DNA of 64,000 nt from Rhodosporidiobolus odoratus (GCA_034387635.1 JAOANU010000004.1:248001-312000), one strand, 5' to 3'; numbered from the stretch's first letter, positions 23,712 through 35,935 are shown. Numbers and translations are program-made. The notes: generated from the sequence alone by a model not told the origin.

Positions 23712-25945
23712 GCGTGGGCTTGCTGCCTCACTTCGCCTTCTGCCTCTCCCGTCGCCTCTCTCCCCTTCCCCCCAGAACCCGAATCTTCTTCCATCCGCCT
23801 TTCTCACTCTTCATGGATGGACGCCTCTCGCACGACCATAACATGCCTACAACCGCCACTATATCTCCTCGCTCTTATGCCCAGCCACCCCTGATCTTCT
23901 ATTACTCACGACTGACGCCTCGATCCCCTCACATTGACTCGATACCCCGCCCTTACCTCGCCTCATAGATCGAGCGAGCGAATCCAGTTCTCTCTATTCC
24001 TCTGCCTTCTATTTCCCCGGTCTAACAGCTCTGTACCACCAACAAGCAACTCTCCCGAACTTTGCATGCCTCCCTTCTTTCTCTCGTCTTTCTCTCTCGC
24101 GTTCCCTTCTGGTTTCGTTCTTCTCGACTGCCTTGACGTTGTGCTATATTCGTTGTTCGCTTCCCGATCTCGTTCTTCCTCTGCCTCCTGTGCGTCTGCC
24201 CCACCTTTTCCCCTCCCAACGCTCGTACATACCGCCTCTTGTATTCCTCCCTTCCCTCCCTTTTCCTCTTACGGGCTCGCACCTACCCTCTCTCCCCCCC
24301 ACACCTTATCTCCAGCCGAACCTCCTTTGACAGTCGTCTCTACCTTTGTTTACGGTGCCGGTTAGGGAGGACAAAGCTGGCCTTTTCCTTCCTTCCCATT
24401 CCTAGTACAGTATGTGTTTTGTGGACTCTTGAGTAGGTTTGGCAAATCTAATTCTTCGGGGAATCGATTAGTGAGCGGTATTCGGTGTAAGTAGCCACTG
24501 GAGAGAGACGGGGAAGCGGCTAACAGGGAAAGAAAGGGCAGTGCCTAAGAACAGAAAATGGAAGAGGCAGGGCAGGAAAGACTGTCAGAAATGATGTACA
24601 GGCTTGGTTCCAACAGGGCCCACGCCGGGATGAATAAGCCGTCTGCTTCTTGCTTTCATAAAACCTGGCGAATGGAGCGTGCGCAAGCGACAGCAAGACA
24701 GGAAAAAGCGCGTTTGAGAAGGTCATCGGGGACTCGCGATTTCCTTTTGGCTGTGTTCCGCTGGCTATGTACGTGCAGAGCGTACCCACGACGACTTCCG
24801 GTCACACTCCGAACTGTCGTAGAGTGCGTGATGGTACAGCCGAAACTGCCAGTCCAAGGCGGCTGACTCACTTGGACAGATCCCGTATCACTGCGCCGAG
24901 CGAGGTTCATTCGACGGAGGGTTGCGTGGGAGGCGTGAGCCATGCAGAATGGAGGGGAAAGTAGGCGGCAGCAGCAGCCAAGGGAAGAAGTGCAAAAGCC
25001 TATTCGGAGCACTCTGAGTAAATTCCGCAAGGGGAGCGGGACGTTCCCTCCTCGAGACCTTTGTGGCTTGCGCCCCGCTGGCGCACGCTCATCTCTTTGT
25101 AAGATACTGAAGCTAGTGCTAGGCCTGACCCGGGGAAGCGAGTCCGAATCCAAGCAAGCAGCCATTTTTTCCGTGAGAAGGCGGACGCCGGTTTTCCGTT
25201 GCACCTCTTCGAGTGTCTTTGACTTCGGTGGAAGGAGCAAGTTGACCAGCGAAGAGCCAGTGAGGCGCAAAATCGCACCTGCGGACACTATGGGAGCGGG
25301 AGCGTGTAGGGATTCTTCCGCCCGCCGGGCCGAGGATGGGAAGTGCAGCGCACATAGGGTCATCTCGGCACATGCTATCGGGCAGGCGCAGTTGGTCTGG
25401 AAGGGACGGAACGGACTTACGTGTGGTGGCGAGCGGAGGAAGCGCGAAAGGTAGGGATGTGACGGAAACGAGGGGAACCGTGACCGCACCTTTTCCAAGC
25501 GCCGAGCTGCGTCGACTGTTTCTGCGAGACCAAGCCTGACGACAAAAGGTCACGATGTCGAGCTGCCCTGGCTTCTCTCGCGAGCCGAGGTTCAGCGACG
25601 CAGAATAGAAGGTGCGACGGGTTTCGTCATCTGGGCAGGACACTGTTTGATGTCGCTGCAGGTGCTGCACGTACCTGCCGCAAGAGTGTGGAGGCGAGAG
25701 GGGTCGACACGGAAATGAAGGGAGGTGCCCGGCTGCGACAGCGCAAGCAACGTTTCGACGACCGAGGAAAGGCAGAGAGGCAAACGCGAAAAGGTGACTG
25801 TATAGGTGGAGGAACAGACGAGCCTGACTCGGTGAGCGCAAACGCCTTATCGAAATTACATGCGTAAGCGAGGTAAGGAAGGGGAAATACACTTGCACAA
25901 TGCGAGAGGACTAGGAAGGGGAAAAAGGGTCTACTCCGTTACAAT
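23712..25945. other. 2.2-kb convergent gap with strand-biased composition
   Basis: Lies between the stop codons of two convergent genes, where 200-500 bp is usual in this window. The first 650 bp is C/T-rich on the plus strand, with no gene recognised. From about 24500 to 25930 the minus strand is C/T-rich and holds splice-like signals and open frames of 259-280 codons without recognisable domains. It could be a long 3' tail, a noncoding RNA or an orphan gene on the minus strand. Confidence 0.4.
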
Positions 25946-26896
25946 CTAATCCAGAGCAACCTCTGCTCCGATAGCCTTGAACAGTCCCTGGAGCTTCTCG
26001 GCTTCGTCCTTCGTTGCGCCCTCCTTGAGGGTCTTGGGCAAAGACTCGACAAACTTCTTAGCCTGCGGGAAGTCAGAGGAAGAATAGTCAGGACATGCGC
26101 TACCTGCGCCATTCTCGACTAACCCCACGTTTTTCTCTTCTCGACGACGAGACAGAGCGAGGAGCATGTCTATAGAAAGCGGAAGCAGGGCGGAAAGTGA
26201 AGGGAAAACGCACCTCCACCAAGTTCATCCCGGGCATGATAGCCTTGACCTCCCTGATCGCCTTTGCCTTCTGCGCCGCATCGATCCTGGTCAGGTTGAC
26301 ATTGAAGACAGTCTTCTCCTTCGGTGCGGCGGGTTCTTCAGCTGCTGGCGCTGCTGCGGCGGCGGCGGGAGCGGCAGAGGCGGCGGGGAGGGCAATGTCG
26401 ACGATGTTGAGCCGGGACTGCCGAAGAGACAGTGTCAGCGAGGTCTCTTACGAGTACTCCCTCGCCTTCGCTTTAAAGAGCCGCTTGGCGGCGAAGAGCC
26501 GAAGCAAGTCTAGGAAGGTCGGAGAGAGTAAAGATGAACACTCACCTTGAGGGCATCGACGAGGTCCGCCGCTTCCAACAAGGTCAATCCAGAGATCTGG
26601 TCTACGATTCCAGCGATCTTGGGGGAGAGGTTGGCGGGTGGAGGGGGAGTTGAAGAGGAAGCTTCCGGTGTAGGCTCAGCGAAGCGGGAGGCGGAAATGG
26701 AGAAGGCGCGTCTGGATAAAAAGATACTGCATCAGTACGACATGCTAGCTGTGCTATGAGTAACCCAGCCGCAGCGTACCGAGAAGGAGCAGCCAGGCGG
26801 GAGACGGTGCGGAGAGAGAGACGAGCCTGTTTATCACAGAGGGAGGGGTCAGCGGGTGCGGCACGAGTCTGGTAGAGCAGATGTACGTACGGCCAT
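25946..26896 (-). CDS. MRPL12: Mitochondrial ribosomal protein bL12m (spliced)
   Basis: L7/L12 stalk protein of the mitochondrial large ribosomal subunit, which recruits translation factors. The first coding exon is only ATGGCC (26896-26891); the second starts at 26826. The N-terminus is Arg/Ser/Ala-rich with a short RAFSISASR segment, as expected for a mitochondrial presequence. The L12 dimerisation region (SPKIAGIVDQISGLTLLEAADLVDALK) is followed by an Ala/Pro hinge and the C-terminal domain (KTVFNVNLTRIDAAQKAK, REVKAIMPGMNLVEAKKFVE, LPKTLKEGATKDEAEKL, GAEVALD). The stop is at 25946-25948. Several introns. The 328-bp upstream spacer is shared with the divergent SGNH-like gene. Confidence 0.92.
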
Positions 26897-27224
26897 GGTG
26901 TGCTAGTAAGGCTAGAGTGGTGAGATGGGCTAAACACACTGATGAGGGAAATTGGAGGGGCAGTTGTAATCAACATTACAAACTTCAACTCTGGCAATCG
27001 TGTGTGTGGATGAATAAACTTGTCCCATTGCCCGTCCCGCCAACTTTCGATTTTCGGGTCATTTCTCGCTCTGCTCCTCTTGCTCGAGCCTGACAAACAG
27101 CGCAGCACACGCAACTGGCTCCTCGCTGCCACTTCTCCTCGCCATCACGCCCACCGTGGCTCTGCACGCTCGCCGCCCCACCTCGTCCACCTCCCTCCCG
27201 ACTCAAGATCACATCTCGCTCAGG
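26897..27224. promoter_or_regulatory. Divergent promoter region, MRPL12 / SGNH-like gene
   Basis: 328 bp between two divergent start codons, so both promoters must lie here or in the 5' leaders. The right half is C/T-rich. No specific factor site could be supported. Confidence 0.5.
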
Positions 27225-29062
27225 ATGGGAAGCAGAGACTCAATAGCAGGGCTGACTTTACCAGCCTATACTCGCCTCGGCGACAACGCTTCAACCCATC
27301 CTCGAACACCTCACAAACTTTCCTCTTGGTCAAATCGCTTTCGACGACCAGCCTACTACGTCCCCGCCTTCGCCCTCGTCACCCTCTTCGTCGTTACCCT
27401 GTCGCGAAACAGTACCAGCGCAACGAGCAACAGCGGCGAAACGAGTACATATGTGCAAAGCAAGCTGCACGACTCGCTCGACCGCCTCTCGAGCTGGCAA
27501 AACTCGTACGGACGCGCTCCGCCAGCCAAAGTAATCGACAGCGAATGGGCATGCAACTCTTTCGACTCGAATGGGAGGCTCGTCGTCAACACGCAGGATC
27601 CGACCGGCAACGTCTGGACGCCCTTCGATTCTCGCTGTAAACCATCGAATTACATGACGGCCCTGTACCGCCCTCCAGGCGACTCTTCCCCAATGATCCC
27701 GCCCAAGTCCCTCGCCAGTAACAAGAATGGGCGGGCTTTCCTTCCCTGGTTCATGAACCGCACCGTCCTGCTTCACGGCGACTCGATCGACCGGTTCCAC
27801 CTAAAGGATTTCTGCGAACTTGTCGGAGGTCAGCTCGAGTTGATTACTCCAGAGCATCCAGCATGCCCACCTATGTGGAAGGATCCGAACGCCGACGAGA
27901 ACAGACGGAAGATGGAGGAAGCATGGGAGAAACGACCGAGCGAGGGATGGGAGTTGACGAATCCGTGGGTGTGCAGTATCCCAGAGTATGGGACGACGCT
28001 GGTCAACGTGTTCACCTGGGGCTTGCAAGGCGCAGAGGAGTTCTTCGAGATGGAAAGGTGGTACTATCCTCCAGGTGAGCCTGCAACTCTGCTCTGCTCG
28101 GAGCGAGCCGAAGCTGACCTTCCCAATTCACCTTGCCAGCTACTTGGACAGACCGAATGGATCACATAACTGCGCCACTCCTTTCGGGCCTTGCCAAGCA
28201 TTTCGACCGCCCGCAAATCGCTCGTCCAGACCTTGTTATCCTAAATTCGGGCTATTGGGACTTACGAAAATATACCGAAGGTGAGGATCTCCGTCGCAGC
28301 GTCCCCCCTTCAGCTCCACTGATTCACATATGGACCTCTCGCAGAGGACTTTGTCGCTGCCGGTTTCCTCACACGCCCCTATCCCGAAGATTCCCCTATT
28401 CCTTACACTAATCTGTCGCCTGCTCGTGAAAAGATCTGGGAACGAGAAGCGAGGAAAGCGATCAAGCACGCGGCGAGAACGTTCCGGGGCAGAGATGGGC
28501 GGGCTAAGAACGGTCCGACGATTTTGTGGAGGAGTCTGCATCACCCGCCGAGGCACAATTACGCTCCGTTCCCGGTGCGCTCCTCCTCCTCTGCTTGTTA
28601 CCGTTCGGCTCGAACGCAGGCTGACAAGCTGCTTGGTATAGCGTGTCTTCGCCCTTGACTCCCTCTCCCGCAAAGTCATCTCCGATCTGCGCTCCTCCCA
28701 AGCCCTCTCTTCCTCCTCTTCGCCTTCGTCCCTCTCTGGACCCTCCGCCCCCCTTTCAAACCTAGCCGAACCCGAAGAAATCGAAGACCTCGGTCTCTCT
28801 CACCGATTACGGATCGACGAGAGCGGTAGGTTGATGCTGGGGCAGGAGCATTTGTTCAGAGACTTGTTGCATCCGTTACCGGTACCGGGGAGTTGGATTT
28901 GGGCGGATGTCATGTTGTACGAGTGAGTCTTTTTCCTACGCTCGAGTATTCTTTGGGTGGGTGAGCGAAGATGATGACGAGCGACGGTTACTAACCTTCT
29001 CTCTGCTGCTTCTTCACTGCGCTCACAGGCTTAAGCGGGCGGTGGAAGGCGTAGACCGGTAG
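27225..29062 (+). CDS. Type II membrane SGNH / PC-esterase-like protein (spliced)
   Basis: Predicted single-pass membrane protein with a short cytosolic N-terminus, one hydrophobic helix (AYYVPAFALVTLFVVTL, about residues 43-59) and a large lumenal or extracellular domain. The domain carries HGDSIDR (GDS, catalytic Ser block) around 27777, several Cys-containing blocks (SEWACNSF, DSRCKPSNY, EHPACPP) and, near the end, RDLLHP, which fits the DxxH block of PC-esterase/TBL and CAS1-like SGNH enzymes. Members of that fold add or remove O-acetyl groups on glycans; substrate and activity here are inference. The first intron (donor at about 28075) joins YPP to ATWTDRMD. The frame is open upstream to a GTG at 27156, but ATG 27225 is the first good start. 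The stop is TAG at 29060-29062. Confidence 0.7.
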
Positions 29063-29487
29063 ACGAGTTACGTTGTGCAGTAGAATAGATTATCATGGAC
29101 TCAGGCCGTCGAACGGGACAGCTGGAAACAAGGAAATATGAACACGGTCCTGCTTTTCTCCCTCGACTCGATGAGAGTCTGTGCCTCCTCTCGCCCACCT
29201 GTCTTCCGAGGGCGTTCGCCGGCCTTCTCTATTGTCTGCTTCGCGACTGCAACGTGATGCTCTTTCTAGCGTCGTACCGCTCGAGCCATCCGGAGCTTCA
29301 AGTTGTCCTGGGTTCTCACTCCTTGGTTCCCGCTCATTTCGCTCGATCGCACCCAGGAGGCTCCAAACCACTCGCCAGTGGACATACACAGTGGACACCT
29401 GCCTCCGCACCGCTCACGGCCTGTCGCGCGCCTGACGTACCGTCGTCGTCTGCATCGTCACCGTAAGCAATCTTCGCCGGTTTCGAC
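29063..29487. other. Intergenic, SGNH-like / SET9-like
   Basis: A 425-bp tandem spacer with C/T-rich sequence towards the next start codon. Only short open frames without resemblance to anything recognised. Confidence 0.6.
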
Positions 29488-31849
29488 ATGCCTGCGGGCA
29501 CATCTATCGCACAGGCGTCTTATGAATTCCTGTCAGAGGCGGACGATCTATTGGCGTGCGCTTCTTCCCTTGCTTCAGTCGGTCTGGCAGCTCCCAGTCT
29601 TACTTCACCTCCTTTCTGGACACAGGTGGCTCTTCCTCGACTGTTCCATCTTTCCCAACGAGGCGCGGCGTTCTATTTACTCTCTTGCTGAGGGACCTGG
29701 CGGACCAAGACCAGACGAGCAGGAGGAACAAGCCGTTCGTGATCTGCTTTCAGAAGTCCGTCATCATTCCGTCTTTCTCTCCGTGTTGTCCAGCACCAAT
29801 TTTACCATGCTTTGACAGCTACAAGAAAAGCGAAGTCCTCTCCCGCTCGATGCGGCTCTCAGGCGCGTACTCGACTTGCCATCGTGCAAAGCCTTTAACC
29901 GCAAATGGCACGATGGGAGCCTCTTTGCCGCCCACGCAAAGCGGTGCCTCGCTTCTCTCCGAACCTCAAGCTCAAAAACCGAGTATCGAGCTACCGAACG
30001 TTACGCCGACCCCGACCGAATCCTCGAGGTAGGCATCTTTGCCGTCAAGCCGCTGCGAGAAGGGACCGTCCTCCAACTGCAAGGCAGTCTGGTCGATCTC
30101 GACGAAGAGCAAGAAGCACGACTGAGCAAGGAAGAAGGCAGAAGCGGCCCGCCTATCCTCTGGGCTGAACATTCGACCTTCCCGATGACGGTTCTGGGTC
30201 CGGTGCGATCCGTCAAACACGATTGCCCGAACGACTGTAGGAGTAATGTTGAGTATGAGATCATTGGGGCTCAGGTGCGACTGCGGGTCACGACGGATAT
30301 CGTGGAAAACGAGGAATTGTTCGTCAACTACAGTGAGTTCGTTCTTCCTCACAACGGCCTGTATTCCTTGAGTGATGTGTGACTTACTCGCATATGCCCT
30401 ATTGTAGACAACGAATACTACAAGAATGACCTCTCTCGCTCCTGCCTCTGTTCGACTTGCGAGAAGTAAGCCATCGTAGCTTCACTGTTTCCAATTCCGG
30501 CTCACCGACCCTGCTTGCAGGCTATCGCAAGGGGGCTTCTCACCACCGCAGTTTGGGAGCTCTACGACACCTTCGAAGACCGGCGGAAAGCGCATGCGAG
30601 CAAGTGCATCCGCTCTGAAGGCGCCACGATATGCTGCTTCAGCTTCACCTGCTACGTCTCGGCGGGCTGTCAAGATCATACCCCGCTGCTACCCGCCGTC
30701 GCCGATCTCTCTAAACGTAGCGACTCCAGCTGCGTCGACTTCCGCCCGAGCTACTACTTCCGCCTCAACCTCCACCTCAGGTCAACGGAGAACACCCTTA
30801 TCCGCTTCGCGCGGACGCTCCGCTGTTCCCGTGCCCGGGACACCTTCGCGACATGCCGTCCCATGCTATGCTTCGGATTCGGCTTCGGTAGCGCAAGACA
30901 GCCGCTCCGCCGTGCTGAGTACCTCCATCAGGCATTTCCTCCCCACTCCTCCTATCACACCTTCTTCGAAACGGCGGCGGGTGGAGCATCATAGATCGCC
31001 GCTCGCCGCGCAGGCGAAACGGGTTGATGAGGTGAAAGGGAAGGCGCGAGAAGGCACCCGGGAGCCGGCCCACGAAGAGCAAGAAGGCTCAAACGCGGTA
31101 GCCCTATCGGCGAGGTTGGCGAGGGAAAGCGACAAGGGAAATAGTCGACAGCCGTCTGGGCTGGACGAGCTTTGGCGTGAAGTGCTCGTCGAGAATGGGC
31201 CGGAGGACGACGGCGATGATACTCAGGACGATGAGGCAGAAGAAAAAGAAGAGGTGGAAGATCTTGAGGACGAAGACGACTACGAGGTGCGTCTTCATCC
31301 TTCTTACCGTGCAGGCTCTGGCAGTCAACTGACACTGTTCGCCTTTAGCTTCGCGTCCCATCCTCCATAGAAGCCGAGAATCAGAACGCTTGCCTCGGAT
31401 CGGATACCTCCCCTCGAAGGAACCGTGCAGCTTCGCCTTCGCCCTCTCTAGCTCCGAAAGCAGAATCCTCTCTTCTTGGAGGCTCAGAAGGAGCGATCAG
31501 GCCTCTGCGCCCTGCAGCGATCCTCCCCGCAGCACCCGGGGGCACGACCCCCGATCCCCCCATCGTCAAAGACAACGGAGATCCCCTTTCAGATTTCCTT
31601 TCAAACCTCGTGCCACATTTCCGTTTCGAAAAGTACCGACCTCTCTTCCGAAGATCGGCTATCGATATCGAGACGCCGGAGCAGTTGTTGTTTGTTGCGA
31701 AAGGTGAGGAGGAGTTGCACGAGTTGATGAGGGAGTTGGGGAGGGACGGCCACGAACGGGACGGGGTGGTAGAGAAGGGCATGCCGCTTGTTTGGAGAGG
31801 GGCATTCAAGAGGGCGTTGAGGGAAAAGGCAGTGAAGGGGGAGGTGTAG
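29488..31849 (+). CDS. SET9: SET9/Suv4-20-like histone methyltransferase (spliced)
   Basis: Six exons as read (29488-29555, 29626-29755, 29819-30332, 30418-30475, 30521-31286, 31349-31849; 678 aa). The N-terminal helical part and SET domain follow fungal Set9, the H4K20 methyltransferase: EVGIFAVKPLREGTVLQLQG, AEHSTFPMTVLGPVRSV, KHDCPNDCRS, VENEELFVNYNNEYY, then post-SET CLCSTCEKLSQGGF with CxCx2C. The family has NHDC where this protein has KHDC, replacing an AdoMet-contacting Asn. The middle is Ser/Pro/Arg-rich, then very acidic (about residues 470-512). The last 100 residues contain LSNLVPHFRFEKYRPLF with a pattern like a SAM domain. The function call is good; activity is uncertain because of the Lys. 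Confidence 0.8.
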
Positions 31850-32059
31850 CGTAATTGTACGAAGCAAAAGCGGACTACGTCGTTTTGTCCTCAGATAGTC
31901 GCTCTGCTGGCAGACATGGCGGCTCCCGTCTCCATCCGGTGAGTGCAGTACAGAAGTCAGTGCCGCTCTACTGAGAGATTTCATCAAGGCGAGAGAAGCT
32001 ACGGGAGACGGGCAGTACATTGCATTGCGTTTTTTTCTGTCTATCCTGCTAACCAGCTG

Positions 32060-34467
32060 CTAACTCAGCAAAAACCCGCAACTCAACCGCAACCAACTCC
32101 ACACGATCCCTACAGCACAATACACACTCGTCATCATCAACGGCAAGAACTCCATGCTCGTCTCGCCGACTTGGATCGCTTGAGCATGAGCAGCCGGTTC
32201 GGCGCAGATTCCGGTGGTGGAATCGCAGTGGATGATGGACGGGACGGAGGAAGCAGCTGGGTGGGAGGGGAAGAACAGAGGATGAAGGATGGAGACATCT
32301 GTAGCCAGCAGCAGTTCAGTTCTCGCAGCTCATGAAGGCCAAGGAAGGAAAGATGAACATACAGAGCTGGAGGAAAAAGAAGCCGGCGATGTAGAGTGTT
32401 TCGAGGTGCGAGATGAGGACGCTTGAGAGGCTCGGCAGGGGCCTGCAGGGTGCACCAGCACCAGTCAGCTTGCTTCGTGGGAGCCGAAAAGATGGCGCAG
32501 CAAGAGGCATACGCACCGATAGACGACACGTCTCAATTGAGGAAAAACGAAAGCAGCCCAGAGGAGAGATACAATGAGCTTGATGGGAGTCTCTATTCGG
32601 CAAACCCAAGTCAGCGACGGCTCATGTTGGAAAATATGGTGCGAGACTCGCCCGCTGGCTTGATCAGCAAAGGGAACAAGCCGAACACGCCTGCGGTCGT
32701 AGCGATCACAAAAGAGCGACAATGATTGTCGTCGTCCGCGGCCGTCAAGCTATCGAGAACAATGTCAATACCGCGCTGAAGTCAACGGGGGGGGGGAAAG
32801 GAAAGTTTCGCTCACGTCAAGGGAACCAAGAACAGCAACGCCGCCTTCTCGTGCACATGCCACCCAAACAAGAAACTCGTCATCGCCGCCAGTACGACTG
32901 AATCAAGGAATCGCTTGAAGGTAGGGTCCGTCCAGAGTTTGATGAGGAAGACGGCCGTGAAGGAAAAGGTTAGGACGAAGGTCGTGCGTGGGGTGATATT
33001 GGGGAGAACGCCGAAGGTGGTCGAGCCGATAAGGCCGCGCGAGGATGATACGAGAGCTTCTTCTGAGATGGGCACGCCTATCCAGACGAGGTCTGCGAGA
33101 GCGACCTTCAGCCCTTCAGGAAGGAAAAGTCGACAGTCACGAAAAGAACGCACATTTGACCAGTACGCGATCAACCGCGCTGATAATCGCCCATACGTTC
33201 CCAGCCCAGTATGCGTGGTTGAGCCCGCGCTGGAAGGGGAAGAGGCGGGAGAAGATTTGGGAGAGTTGGGAAGGTCCGCCAGCGAGGACAAAGGGGCCGA
33301 AGGAGAAAGCACATATACCGATGACGATGAGACCAAGCTCGATAACGCGGTCGAGTTGTAGCCCTGCCGGAGATCTGGGTCAATGATGTGGAAGATAATT
33401 AACGGGCGACAAGGACGCACGGCCGCCGGGAGGGAAGCAGTGGCGACGTAGTAAGAACACAAAGTATGGCAGGGCGAGGTAGATGAAGATGTGCTTGAAA
33501 TTGAGCAGCGTAGCGAAGAGAGCAGCGCAAGCATAAAGGTTGTTCTGCGCAAAATCGACATGTCAACATGGGCTACAACGGAAGGAAGGAGGGAGGGCGC
33601 GCACGTCGCGAGCAGCGATCAAGCTTAGCAGCAAGATGCCTAGCAGGAAGCCGTTGTATTGGAAGTGTATGTGGTCGACGATGATGAGGCCGGGGTGGAA
33701 GACCACAGAAGAGGCGAGGAGGAAAGCGGTCGGATAGTCGGGCTTGATCGACGTTCTCGCCCATCTGCGTAAGCGAGCAGGTCACTCTGATGAGTTGATA
33801 GACCGCATTCTGGAGCAAGAGCAGGTTCTGCATACCGGAACAAGGCAAAGACAAGCACCATCTCGGACAAAATCACAGTTGACCGCTGAAAGCTGACGGC
33901 GCTCGCTGCCGCATACCCGAGATTGCCGAGTTGAACGATCCTAGGATTGACGATGTAGGCGAAGAACGCCAGGAAGCGCTCAAAGAACGCGAAGAATGGT
34001 GGATAGTCGAGGGTCCACTCGGAGGTGGTCTGCGACGAAAAGGTCAGTGAGCTCTTCCGGCGGGTCAAGGGATGAGGGAGTGCGCACGTCGTAGTACCAC
34101 TTTGACAACGGTAGCGAGTGAGTGATCGCTAGCCTGCCCATATGCCGTACTGATCAGATTTGCCAACCAACCCAACCCCCACCTTCGCCGACATGAAAAG
34201 CGGGCTGACCAGTTTCTATGCACCTCAAAGTCTGTCGAGTGGCTGCGAGGGCATATTTGATCAGCTGCTGGGTGATCTGGTCGGAACAAGTCATGCTTAC
34301 TAGGCCGGGAAGAGAAGTAACTTGAGGACGATTGCCGCGACCACCACATCCCGTTCAGGTCGCCTTAACTTCCACCAGGGCCGACTAGGTCGTGCTGGTC
34401 GGTCAATTGACGTAGATAAACATGCCTTCAGGTGTCTGCTGGTTGATCGATCCGATGTACGGCTCAT
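32060..34467 (-). CDS. ALG8: ALG8 dolichyl-P-Glc alpha-1,3-glucosyltransferase (spliced)
   Basis: ER multi-pass enzyme that adds the second glucose to the dolichol-linked N-glycan precursor, using dolichyl-phosphate glucose. Conserved segments in order are [102 protein letters not shown] and, at the end, [23 protein letters not shown]8 rather than ALG6 is supported by this C-terminus and the [12 protein letters not shown] start. About eight or more introns; one (32651-32593) seems to be GC-AG. ATG at 34467 (MSRTSDRST) is chosen, but the frame remains open further upstream. The stop is TAG at 32062-32060, 210 bp from the convergent SET9-like stop. Confidence 0.9.
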
Positions 34468-35935
34468 AGCATGGATTTCTTCGAGTTGAAGGAACAATTG
34501 AGTCGCGATTCCGGTTCCCTCTTGTCGCTCTACCTGTGCGCGCTGTAAATCGGGTTGTTCCTTTCGCAACCTGTCAGCGTATCGACATGGGCACATCAGC
34601 TCTGCGTCAATCAGCATTCGACAACAACTCGACCCCGCCGTCACAACAGCTACCCGAGGTCCGCTGCCCGCCGTCCGCGAGGCCTCGAGACAGCGTTGGG
34701 GGCATATGGGAACCAAAAATACTTACGGAATCATGGCGCTGCGTACCCGGGTCGGTTCGCCTTGACGCCGCCTTTCCCAAGCCTTTCCCATCGTACTACT
34801 CTACGCTGTCGTCATGTTCGCCGCAACGCCCGCCGCAGTGTGGTGTCGCTCCGGCCAGCAGATACGGAGACACGGCGGCTCAGCATGATAAGGCCATCGC
34901 GCGGACTTGCAAACTCGTCTGCGAACTTCCGGCGTTCTCTCGACTTTTGCTGGACCAGAAGCTGTTCATTTACCGACTCCGCTTCCGTGATCAGCAGCCA
35001 CGAGCAGTGAATCCCATCAGTAGGATCGCGAGCATCGGACAGTGTACGAAGGCAAGAATGATCAGCAGGAGAACGAGCAGGTGAGGGAAGGGGGGTTGTG
35101 ATCCAGCGGCCAGGGCAAGATGGTGCGCTCGTTCGTTATTTCGTTATGTGTGGTACTGGACGGGATGACCCGGCGGTTCCGTGTGGGCGCAGCGACGTTG
35201 ATCTGCAGCTCTTTCTCTTCTTTCCGGAACTCCTCTCCTTCGGAATCCCCGCCGCACTTCTGCCCGCACTATACTCTTTCGTCTCGCCACCATATCTGAA
35301 TCTGTGTCCGACTGGCCCAGATATAACACCACTTGGCGAGGATCTGCCGCTGCGAAATTGGCTGCCTTCCACTTCATCCCTTTGCCCTTGTCCTCCCACG
35401 TTGTGGCCGCGCGACGCAGAGTCTTGGCAGGGTCCCTTCGTCGCGAGTCGGGCGTGTACATAGTCGGTACCGTGACCATGCATTGAACGGCTGTTCGAAA
35501 GACGCAGCCTGCTATAGGTCAGGGGAAACCGGCTGCCCAGCACCCCGAGGGCGTGGGTGTTCTCTTGGTATTGACCAGTCCGAAGTATGCCGCTGCACTC
35601 CTGATACCCACGACTTGAGCTAGAAGCTCCTTCTTACGCGTGCGCTGCCGGGACAAGGCCAAAGGGGGGCTCTTTCTCCAACGCCCTCCTTTCCTCGTCG
35701 TTCAAACCTTGATCCCTTCGGCCGGTACATGTGTATAGCCCAAGTGTATCACCGGAGTTGAACGACATAGACGGTGCTGAGTGAAGCACTGCCTTAGTAA
35801 GGACAGGAGCTAGAACGGCGGTGCTGACTCGCCCGACGAAATTCCGAAGTGGTTGCAAGTGGGGCTCGCCGCCTCGTCGTCCGCCCTTTCCTCCCTCGAA
35901 CTCTTGACTTTCAGCATACACGCCTGGAAGCCACA
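34468..35935. other. 1.5-kb divergent gap, ALG8 / Zn2Cys6 regulator
   Basis: Divergent promoter space. Open frames of up to 182 codons occur on both strands but show no domain and overlap each other. The sequence just before 35936 is C/T-rich, as in other leaders. No specific site recognised. Confidence 0.5.

Noticed and set aside
28925..29030. ATGATGA in an intron, like a C box of a snoRNA
   Set aside because: No CTGA D box or terminal stem follows in the intron.
32787..32796. Run of ten G as an assembly error
   Set aside because: It lies in a non-coding (intronic) part of ALG8, where on the gene's strand it is simply a C-rich pyrimidine tract; no evidence of error.
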